Assembly: GCA_023420245.1 (NCBI GenBank)
Contig: JAEZWL010000093.1
Location: 1 to 5,202 of the forward strand
Length of the DNA: 5,202 bases
Direction of reading: 5' to 3'
From: Bacillota bacterium
Lineage (GTDB): Bacteria; Bacillota; Clostridia; Oscillospirales; Acutalibacteraceae
Part shown: positions 1 through 5,161 of the stretch, in pieces
Layout of the letters: each line of letters starts with the position of its first letter
Position numbering within the stretch: position 1 is the stretch's first letter
Position numbers and translations under genes: made by a program
The notes under the pieces: generated by a model
Databases searched by the model: none
Seen by the model: only the letters and a program-made list of their open reading frames with translations
What the model was told of the DNA's origin: nothing

Positions 1-36
1 TAATCAATTGGTTAAGATTAATTATATGATGAATTT

Positions 37-42
37 AAAGGA
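37..42 (+). promoter_or_regulatory. Ribosome binding site deciding the prfB start
   Basis: AAAGGA lies 7 nt before ATG 50, a standard Shine-Dalgarno spacing. It supports the 374-residue start over the longer in-frame TTG (8) and ATG (26, 29) candidates, which lack a comparable purine-rich site. Confidence 0.8.
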
Positions 43-49
43 TGATACT

Positions 50-1174
50 ATGCTGCAATTTGATGAGTTAAGGCTTTCGCTTGAAGAACTGGAACCGAGC
101 CTCAATGATTTAGCCGAAGCGCTTGGGCTGGAAAGTATGCGCGAGGAGATCGCAAAATTGGATGAGAAAGCGTCGCAGCCTGGATTTTGGGATGATATGA
201 GCGTATCTCAGAAGGTACTACAGCGTTCCAGTATGCTGAAGAATAAGATTGCGGCCTATGAGCGCCTTAAAAGCGCGTATGGCGATACGCTTGCTCTGAT
301 TGAGCTTGCGAATGAGGAAAATGATTTGTCCCTGCTGCCGGAGGCACAGGAGGAATTTGAAAAATTTCAGGCTGAGCTGGAAGCGCAGCGGCTTTCTACT
401 CTGCTTACCGGAGATTACGATTCCAAAAACGCGATTGTTACCTTCCACGCGGGGGCAGGCGGTACGGAGGCGCAGGATTGGGCGGAAATGCTGTATCGAA
501 TGTATTGCCGGTGGGGGGAACGCCACGGCTTCCAGGTGAAAACACTGGACTATCTGGACGGGGAAGAAGCGGGTCTGAAAAGCGCCAGCATATTAATCGA
601 AGGAATTAACGCGTACGGCTTTCTGAAAAGTGAAACCGGCGTACACCGCCTTGTGCGTGTGTCGCCTTTCGACGCTTCGGGAAGGCGGCACACTTCCTTT
701 GCCTCCCTCGAGGTTATGCCGGAAATCGACGACGATGTTGATGTGCAGATCAGCCCGGATGATATTAAAATGGATGTATACCGCGCGAGCGGCGCGGGCG
801 GGCAGAAGGTTAACAAAACTTCCTCTGCGGTTCGCCTGACCCATATTCCGACCGGAATCGTCGTGTCCTGCCAGGTGGAGCGCAGTCAGTACCAGAACCG
901 TGATGTGGCAATGAAAATGCTGATCTCTAAGCTGGTGGAAATCAAGGAGCGCGAAAATCTGGAACGGATTGAGGACATAAAGGGCGAGCAGAAGGAAATC
1001 GCCTGGGGCTCCCAAATCCGCTCTTATGTATTTATGCCGTATACTCTGGTGAAGGACCACCGAACCAGTTTTGAAATGGGAAATATCGATGCGGTTATGG
1101 ATGGTGACATTGATGGCTTTATCAACGCGTACCTGAAAAACCAAAGCCTTGGCGCTTTAAATAACGAAGACTGA
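50..1174 (+). CDS. prfB: Peptide chain release factor 2 (RF2)
   Basis: RF2 recognises UGA and UAA stop codons in the ribosomal A site and triggers hydrolysis of peptidyl-tRNA in the cytoplasm. The 374-residue product is close to the usual 365 or so. A helical N-terminal domain spans about residues 1-110. The tripeptide anticodon S205-P206-F207 marks it as RF2 rather than RF1, which has PxT. The catalytic G250-G251-Q252 lies in the usual SGAGGQ context. I chose ATG 50 because AAAGGA sits 7 nt upstream and residue numbering then matches E. coli RF2 at both motifs. An in-frame TTG at 8 and ATGs at 26 and 29 have no good RBS. Most RF2 genes need a +1 frameshift at codon 26; this one is a single uninterrupted frame. 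It ends in TGA, a codon its own product reads. Any upstream partner gene lies outside the window. Confidence 0.97.
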   Translation: MLQFDELRLSLEELEPSLNDLAEALGLESMREEIAKLDEKASQPGFWDDMSVSQKVLQRSSMLKNKIAAYERLKSAYGDTLALIELANEENDLSLLPEAQEEFEKFQAELEAQRLSTLLTGDYDSKNAIVTFHAGAGGTEAQDWAEMLYRMYCRWGERHGFQVKTLDYLDGEEAGLKSASILIEGINAYGFLKSETGVHRLVRVSPFDASGRRHTSFASLEVMPEIDDDVDVQISPDDIKMDVYRASGAGGQKVNKTSSAVRLTHIPTGIVVSCQVERSQYQNRDVAMKMLISKLVEIKERENLERIEDIKGEQKEIAWGSQIRSYVFMPYTLVKDHRTSFEMGNIDAVMDGDIDGFINAYLKNQSLGALNNED

Positions 1175-1212
1175 ATAATATTTCAGCAAAAATTTAATAA
1201 TAGCCTTAATTC

Positions 1213-1264
1213 GGTTGTCTTCTGAAACTTACATTTGGTATGTTGTGGAAGACAACCTTTTTTT
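1213..1264 (+). terminator. Intrinsic terminator of prfB
   Basis: A perfect 10-bp stem pairs GGTTGTCTTC (1213-1222) with GAAGACAACC (1248-1257). The 25-nt loop can itself form a short ACAT/ATGT hairpin. Seven T residues follow directly (1258-1264). The structure begins 39 nt after the prfB stop and separates prfB from the next gene. Confidence 0.85.
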
Positions 1265-1356
1265 GCAATCCGAAAGGATTTCCGATTATCCTGAGGTTTA
1301 TGCAGTGTGGTACGGAGTTGATACAAAAATTTAATATCTTGTAAATAATTTGAAAC

Positions 1357-1386
1357 TTTACTTTTGGGACTCTGCCGTACTAAAAT
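1357..1386 (+). promoter_or_regulatory. Candidate sigma-A promoter of the propeller gene
   Basis: TTTACT (1357-1362, 4 of 6 matches to TTGACA) and TAAAAT (1381-1386, 5 of 6 matches to TATAAT) are separated by 18 nt. Transcription would start near 1393, giving a leader of about 35 nt before ATG 1428. A second pair is weaker: TTGATA (1318-1323) with AATAAT (1344-1349) and a 20-nt spacer. Because prfB has its own terminator, the downstream gene needs its own promoter, which adds weight. The exact choice of hexamers is uncertain. Confidence 0.45.
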
Positions 1387-1427
1387 AGGAGTGCGTTAAT
1401 CGCTTCATTCGGAAAGGATGCGCTTCC

Positions 1428-2630
1428 ATGAGGATACCTATTTACAAAAGAGTCCTGGCTGCCTTATCGTTGATGGTATTTGTTCTTTTTTCATTGTTTG
1501 TTTTCTTTGTTCCGTCAGGGTCTGGTAATATTCAGAAATCGCCGGAGTCCGCGCCAAGTGATGCTGTTAAGCCGGTATCAGCCAGCAGCCCGCAAATTCC
1601 TGAAAAAACAGTAGTTCCGCCGGCGGATAAAATTCCGAACATCTTCACCAAGCTTCAAGCGAAATATAATCTTGTGAAAATTCCGACTTATGATGCTTCT
1701 TATCAGCTGACACACCCTAAGATTCTTTATTTTGAAAACGGGTGGAACGGTTATCGATACTGGATGTCTATGACGCCATATCCCTTTGGACATGACATTT
1801 ACGAAAATCCGTCCATTGTGGTTTCAAATGACGGGAAAACCTGGGCGCCTCCCGAAGGTCTGAAGAATCCTGTTTCCGGAGTTCCGTCAGATGTTGCGCT
1901 CGGAGGACATTATTCCGACTCTCATATCGTAATGCGCGGCGATACGATGGAGCTATGGTACCGGTATAATCCGGCCTTAACAGCAACCCCCAAAGAGATC
2001 ACGGTCCCTCAGCGGCAATCCGGCAGTAGCTTGAACAGTTCACCGGAACGGAAGAAAATCTGGCGCCGTGCGAACAATTCGATAAACACCTATTATCGGC
2101 GTACTTCGACGGATGGAGTGCACTGGACAAATGCGCAACAGCTGATGCAGGGCAAAAACGGCTACCTGAGTATGTGCGTGAACTATGAAGAAGGCAAATA
2201 CAAAATATGGTATGCGACATATGGAGGAGACCTTTTTTCTTCTCAAAGCAAGGATGCGCTTCACTGGACTGACCCGGTCCTCTGTACGGTTCCTCTTCCG
2301 AAGGGACTGCAGTGTTATCATCAGGATATCATTCGTTATAAATCGAAATATTATCTGCTTCAAACCGCAGAAAAGGTTTCTAATTACACGTTTCAGCTGT
2401 ATCTTTTGCAATCATCGGACGGAATCCACTTTACGCAGGTTCAACAGGTGGTTCCTACCAAAGATCAATCGCTATGGAACGATGTTTCCCTTTACAGAAG
2501 TACTCTTTTTGTAAAGGACGATCAATTGCAGCTGTTTGTTTCCCTGATTATTCCTCGTTTGAAATGGTTTGTTACTCAGTTTACTCTGCCAATGCCAGCG
2601 CCGCTTCCTGCGGGAAGCGTTCATAACTAA
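1428..2630 (+). CDS. Membrane-anchored extracellular beta-propeller protein, GH43/sialidase-like, function unknown
   Basis: The protein has 400 residues. A short basic N-terminus and a hydrophobic stretch at about residues 9-28 form a signal anchor with no evident signal peptidase or lipobox site. A Pro/Ser/Ala-rich linker (about 29-70) suggests a tether holding the rest outside the membrane. From about residue 95 there are repeating strand pairs, each closing with an Asp-box-like S-x-D-G-x-x-W/F element: S133-W139, S227-W233, S274-W280 (degenerate, KDALHW) and S330-F335. Blade-like strands such as HPKILYF, DSHIVM, HQDIIRY and WNDVSLY resemble GH43/GH32 five-bladed propellers. I cannot assign the catalytic acidic residues or a substrate. 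A polar, basic insertion occupies about 181-222. ATG 1428 is preceded by GGAAAGGA with a 9-nt gap. Flanking terminators indicate a single-gene unit. A binding or glycan-cleaving role is inference only. Confidence 0.85.
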   Translation: MRIPIYKRVLAALSLMVFVLFSLFVFFVPSGSGNIQKSPESAPSDAVKPVSASSPQIPEKTVVPPADKIPNIFTKLQAKYNLVKIPTYDASYQLTHPKILYFENGWNGYRYWMSMTPYPFGHDIYENPSIVVSNDGKTWAPPEGLKNPVSGVPSDVALGGHYSDSHIVMRGDTMELWYRYNPALTATPKEITVPQRQSGSSLNSSPERKKIWRRANNSINTYYRRTSTDGVHWTNAQQLMQGKNGYLSMCVNYEEGKYKIWYATYGGDLFSSQSKDALHWTDPVLCTVPLPKGLQCYHQDIIRYKSKYYLLQTAEKVSNYTFQLYLLQSSDGIHFTQVQQVVPTKDQSLWNDVSLYRSTLFVKDDQLQLFVSLIIPRLKWFVTQFTLPMPAPLPAGSVHN

Positions 2631-2667
2631 GAAAAAGTACTAAATTAGTCGATATATAATTACAACG

Positions 2668-2714
2668 AAAATGCGCCTTGAAATGGTTTTAAAGCCGATC
2701 AAGACGCATTTTTT
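2668..2714. terminator. Bidirectional terminator between convergent genes
   Basis: AAAATGCG (2668-2675) pairs with CGCATTTT (2705-2712). After one C/A mismatch, CTTGA (2677-2681) pairs with TCAAG (2699-2703). The 17-nt loop includes a weaker GGTT/AGCC pairing. On the plus strand six T residues (2709-2714) end the stem, which suits the propeller gene whose stop is 38 nt upstream. On the minus strand the stem ends in four T residues, so it can also stop the helicase-loader transcript, probably less efficiently. Confidence 0.8.
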
Positions 2715-2742
2715 ATTTATAATTCCAAATTGTGCCTCAGTG

Positions 2743-2769
2743 TAGCTTCCTCCTGTCTGCGGAGGGCTA
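2743..2769 (-). other. Hairpin just after the helicase-loader stop codon
   Basis: On the minus-strand transcript TAGC-CCTCC pairs with GGAGG-AA-GCTA: a 9-bp stem with a 2-nt bulge and a 7-nt loop. It begins 6 nt past the stop of the loader gene. No T-run follows, so it is not a classical terminator. It may protect the 3' end or be incidental. Confidence 0.4.
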
Positions 2770-2775
2770 ATGTGC

Positions 2776-3762
2776 TCAAATTCCCTTATTCAGCCGTTTT
2801 TGCTGGCGGATATCTTTTCCCACAAACGGGATGCGCCGGTAGCTGCCGATGATCCGGGAAGTGAAACGCTCCGTATAATAATTTAATAATTCACTCGTAG
2901 ATAGATTGGTGCTGATAATCGTCGGCTTCTGCGCCATCAGGCGCGTATTGACAATATTGTATATCTCCGCGCAGGAGAACGCGTTTTTAAACTCAGTTCC
3001 CAGGTCGTCGAGAATCAGCAGGTCACACTCCGTCAGCAGGCGTCCGGTGTCGCCCTCGTCGCGCCCGAAATGCTCCCGTTCCAACTTGGTGATAATGTTG
3101 TTCACCGAGCAGTAAACGACCCCGTACCCTTTTTGAATCGCAAGATTTGCGATCGCAAGCGACATATGGGTTTTGCCCAGCCCGGTTCCGCCAGTCAGAA
3201 TTAAATTGGGGGAATCCATCGAAAACCTCTGCGCATACCTGACACAGAATTGCAGGGTATCGCTCATAATCTGCCGGGGTGATTTATAGTCGTCGTTTTC
3301 GCGGGTGTCCGGGTAATAATCCAGAGAAAAGCTGTCAAAGGTGGAAAGGGAAAGGGGAGTTAGCGTGTTCAGCCTGCGGTAGGCTTCCGCCTGCAGCAGC
3401 TTCTTCATGCAAGCGCACATTTTTCCGTCGATATAGCCGGTGTCTTTACACTGACCGCAGGAATAATGCGGTTCCAGATAGTCCTCACCGTATCCGGCGA
3501 CTGTCAGCAAGTCACTTAATTCTTTCTGAAGGGCAAGGTTATTGCGGCGAAGCTGCTCTAACCGTTCTTTTGCGTTTCCCCCGCTGAAAATTGCTTTCGC
3601 CGCGGAGATAGCCGTAGTAGACAATATAGACTCGATCTCAGCCGCTTTCGGATAAATCCGGTAAAAAGCCGCTTTCCGTTCTGCCGCTTCATTTTCCGCT
3701 TTTTTTCTTCGGTCAGACAATAGCAGACCAACCGCGTCATAGATTTCTTTGCTGTATCCCAT
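2776..3762 (-). CDS. dnaI: DnaI/DnaC-type AAA+ replicative helicase loader
   Basis: This ATPase of the DnaC/DnaI/IstB family is expected to deliver the hexameric replicative helicase onto single-stranded DNA at the origin and at restart sites. The product has 328 residues; B. subtilis DnaI has about 311. A helical N-terminal region (about 1-90) precedes a cysteine cluster C102-x2-C105 and C116-x-C118, likely zinc-binding as in the helicase-interacting part of DnaI. The AAA+ core follows: Walker A GGTGLGKT at 191-198, Walker B LLILDD at 248-253, sensor-1 STN at 284-286, and an Arg-rich box with R299, R303 and the GKDIR end at 315-319. The start ATG lies 5 nt after the upstream gene's stop, and its AAGGGG RBS overlaps that gene's last codons, so the pair is co-transcribed and probably translationally coupled. 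Order and partner match B. subtilis dnaB-dnaI. IstB is unlikely because there is no transposase nearby. In E. coli naming it would be dnaC. Confidence 0.9.
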   Translation of the reverse strand: MGYSKEIYDAVGLLLSDRRKKAENEAAERKAAFYRIYPKAAEIESILSTTAISAAKAIFSGGNAKERLEQLRRNNLALQKELSDLLTVAGYGEDYLEPHYSCGQCKDTGYIDGKMCACMKKLLQAEAYRRLNTLTPLSLSTFDSFSLDYYPDTRENDDYKSPRQIMSDTLQFCVRYAQRFSMDSPNLILTGGTGLGKTHMSLAIANLAIQKGYGVVYCSVNNIITKLEREHFGRDEGDTGRLLTECDLLILDDLGTEFKNAFSCAEIYNIVNTRLMAQKPTIISTNLSTSELLNYYTERFTSRIIGSYRRIPFVGKDIRQQKRLNKGI

Positions 3763-3767
3763 GATGA

Positions 3768-4787
3768 TTACCCCTTGTCCAAAGTATCAAAAATACTGGT
3801 GCGCTCGTATTCGTCAATATCGAACGTGACGTTTTTGCTCTTAGTGCTTTTTTCCTCGCTTTTACGGGCACTGGCACGATCTTCCTTTTCTTTTTTTGCC
3901 TGCTGCAAGGTCGAGATGCCGTCCTTGTGCCAGCGCTCCATAATCCGACCCATATAGGCCGGGCTGAATTTTCCGGTTGCGTCAACACCGCGGTCGTAGG
4001 CCTCGTGAATCATCGCGACGCTGAAGCTCCATTCGTTAACCCAGACGGAAGCGGCGGCCTCCTCTTTGGCGGAGGGGGCGCGGTGCGGCATGCCGACGGC
4101 CTGTTCCACGATATGCCACGCTTTTTTGTTCTCCGCGAGCCTGCGAAGCTTTTCTTCCGCCTTTTCGTGCGTAAAGATTTCTTCATCCGCCCAGTTCATG
4201 GCAACCTTTTCTATGTAACGGGTATTTGCTTTTCCGATGCTGACGACATATTGCAAAAGCATAATGATAACGTCTGCGGGCAGCCCGAAATCGTCGTGTA
4301 TCATTAGGAGCGTAGCGGAATCTCCGTTTGAAATCAGCCGTCCGAGAATCTGCTCCGCTTCCTGCATCAGGCAGGCGACTTCGGTGGATTCCTTCATTCT
4401 CTTCGCAACAAAAGCGTTATCCGCCTTTAGCGGGCGGGAAAGAATTTTCCGGGGCTTTTCCATCGGTGCTTTTTCGGTCGCGGCTTCCGGCAATTCCACA
4501 ACGGCTTGCGGTATTGCCTGCACGCAGCTGTCGGGAACCAATTCATTCCCGTTTGCTGCGAGCAGTCCGGCTTGCTGCCAGTAGAGCATTGCGTCGGCGA
4601 CGTCGGATTCGCTGATGCCGAGCGCTGTGGCGGTATCCTTCGCTTCAAACGGTTCCCCCGCGTGGCGCAAGGTCCATAATAATACCTTCAGCGGCATAGA
4701 ACCCGCAAGCTTTATGTGTTTATCAACAACGGAGCAGGGAACAGCAAAAATAGAGTTCCAGGCTCCTAAATTTATGGTATAATTCAT
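3768..4787 (-). CDS. DnaD/DnaB-type primosome protein with two DnaD domains
   Basis: Proteins of this Firmicutes family bind DNA remodelled by DnaA or PriA and recruit the helicase loader and helicase. The 339-residue product has an N-terminal winged-helix-like region (about 25-85, including the helix ALGISESDVADAMLYW), a low-complexity linker (about 90-130), and two DnaD domains. The first covers about 135-215 and carries the family motif Y-x3-I/V-x3-W at Y191, V195, W199. The second covers about 225-290 with Y278, I282, W286. A charged Lys/Glu/Ser stretch (about 297-318) and an acidic tail (FDIDEYE at 322-328) follow. The architecture fits B. subtilis DnaB (helix-turn-helix plus two DnaD domains) somewhat better than DnaD, and so does its place before the dnaI-like gene. 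It is not the DnaB helicase. ATG 4787 has AAAGG 8 nt upstream. I left the symbol blank because DnaB/DnaD naming in clostridia is ambiguous. Confidence 0.88.
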   Translation of the reverse strand: MNYTINLGAWNSIFAVPCSVVDKHIKLAGSMPLKVLLWTLRHAGEPFEAKDTATALGISESDVADAMLYWQQAGLLAANGNELVPDSCVQAIPQAVVELPEAATEKAPMEKPRKILSRPLKADNAFVAKRMKESTEVACLMQEAEQILGRLISNGDSATLLMIHDDFGLPADVIIMLLQYVVSIGKANTRYIEKVAMNWADEEIFTHEKAEEKLRRLAENKKAWHIVEQAVGMPHRAPSAKEEAAASVWVNEWSFSVAMIHEAYDRGVDATGKFSPAYMGRIMERWHKDGISTLQQAKKEKEDRASARKSEEKSTKSKNVTFDIDEYERTSIFDTLDKG

Positions 4788-4837
4788 TCCGGTTACCTTT
4801 CTGGCATTTTTTCCATTGGGATGGATCTTTTTTAGTT

Positions 4838-4846
4838 ATTATAGCA
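4838..4846 (-). promoter_or_regulatory. Extended -10 promoter of the primosome operon
   Basis: On the minus strand the sequence TGC-TATAAT is a perfect -10 with the extended TGn element, within TATGCTATAAT. No good -35 is visible 16-18 nt further upstream, which is typical of extended -10 promoters. Transcription would start near 4831 and give a leader of about 43 nt before ATG 4787. Confidence 0.7.
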
Positions 4847-4901
4847 TACGGCAATAAAATAAGGAAATATAAAATCACTGAAAAATTTATCGAAATAACG
4901 G

Positions 4902-4930
4902 TTGACATTTCTGAAAACGTATCGTATAAT
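4902..4930 (+). promoter_or_regulatory. Consensus sigma-A promoter of tRNA-Gly
   Basis: TTGACA (4902-4907) and TATAAT (4925-4930) are both perfect matches with the ideal 17-nt spacer. Transcription would start near 4937, about 12 nt before the mature tRNA 5' end. A promoter this strong fits a stable RNA gene. Confidence 0.92.
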
Positions 4931-4948
4931 AATCAACGTTGCAAATCC

Positions 4949-5024
4949 GCGAACGTAGCTCATCTGGTAGAGCGCCACCTTGCCAAGGTGGAGGTAGCGA
5001 GTTCGAGCCTCGTCGTTCGCTCCA
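4949..5024 (+). tRNA. tRNA-Gly (anticodon GCC)
   Basis: A full cloverleaf can be folded by hand. The acceptor stem is GCGAACG (4949-4955) with CGTTCGC (5014-5020). The D-stem is GCTC/GAGC (4958-4961, 4970-4973). The anticodon stem CCACC/GGTGG (4975-4979, 4987-4991) encloses loop TTGCCAA. The T-stem GCGAG/CTCGT (4997-5001, 5009-5013) has one G-T pair and loop TTCGAGC. Anticodon GCC (4982-4984) reads glycine codons GGC and GGT. The discriminator base is T (5021), as usual for bacterial tRNA-Gly, and the CCA end (5022-5024) is encoded. It is transcribed alone, with its own promoter and terminator. Confidence 0.97.
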
Positions 5025-5035
5025 ATTGTTTTTTG

Positions 5036-5063
5036 AAAGCGTCGGCTAATGCCGGCGCTTTTT
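5036..5063 (+). terminator. Intrinsic terminator of tRNA-Gly
   Basis: AAAGCGTCGGC (5036-5046) pairs with GCCGGCGCTTT (5051-5061) in an 11-bp stem with a single T-G wobble. The loop is the tetranucleotide TAAT. T residues 5059-5063 form the tail. The structure begins 11 nt after the tRNA CCA end. Confidence 0.9.
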
Positions 5064-5094
5064 GTATGATTTTTGATTTTTTATAAAAAATAAG

Positions 5095-5141
5095 ATTCAC
5101 AAAATAATTGGAGTATGCTATAATGTTAAAGTTTTGTGAAT
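5095..5141. repeat. 10-bp inverted repeat bracketing the typA -10 element
   Basis: ATTCACAAAA (5095-5104) and TTTTGTGAAT (5132-5141) are perfect inverted copies separated by 27 nt. The left arm covers the -35 hexamer and the right arm the predicted transcription start. The left arm is not transcribed from this promoter, so any function would be at DNA level, for example as an operator. It may also be chance in AT-rich sequence. Confidence 0.5.
5096..5124 (+). promoter_or_regulatory. Sigma-A promoter of typA
   Basis: TTCACA (5096-5101, 5 of 6 matches to TTGACA) is followed after 17 nt by TATAAT (5119-5124), preceded by the extended TGC element (5116-5118). Transcription would start near 5131, about 30 nt before the typA ATG. 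A perfect inverted repeat overlaps the -35 and the start site (5095-5104 and 5132-5141). Confidence 0.85.
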
Positions 5142-5161
5142 TTAAAAAAAGAGGTAATTTG

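Noticed and set aside
8..49. Longer prfB frame starting at TTG 8, with ATGs at 26 and 29
   Set aside because: There is no adequate ribosome binding site, and the extra 14 residues are not RF2-like. ATG 50 has a well-placed AAAGGA and gives residue numbers that match known RF2.
58..64. TTTGATG near the prfB start as a possible frameshift signal
   Set aside because: The TGA is out of frame there (CAA TTT GAT GAG), and the downstream sequence stays in one frame, so no shift is needed.
593..1144. 183-codon open frame antisense to prfB
   Set aside because: It lies wholly inside a certain gene, has no plausible ribosome binding site or family resemblance, and is expected as a codon-bias shadow.
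1267..1280. AATCC-GAAA-GGATT mini hairpin with a GNRA loop after the prfB terminator
   Set aside because: A 5-bp stem in AT-rich sequence is likely by chance, with no surrounding structure resembling a known riboswitch or small RNA.
1308..1382. TGGTACGG (1308-1315) complementary to CCGTACTA (1375-1382), closing a 59-nt AT-rich loop
   Set aside because: The right arm overlaps the predicted -10, so the left arm would not be in the transcript. One wobble pair and the long loop make chance more likely. No T-box motif or other riboswitch core was found in the leader.
1376..1382. CGTACTA as a sporulation sigma-F/G type -10 (CATACTA-like)
   Set aside because: No matching GAATA-type -35 is found at proper distance; the sigma-A reading of the overlapping TAAAAT is at least as good.
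3927..4307. 126-codon plus-strand frame opposite the DnaD-domain gene
   Set aside because: It is antisense to a gene with clear domain motifs and has no ribosome binding site or recognisable product.
4775..4783. TGG-TATAAT on the plus strand at the start of the DnaD-domain gene, a possible antisense promoter
   Set aside because: No -35 is visible at 16-18 nt, and the bases are explained by the first codons of the minus-strand gene. It cannot be excluded without transcript data.
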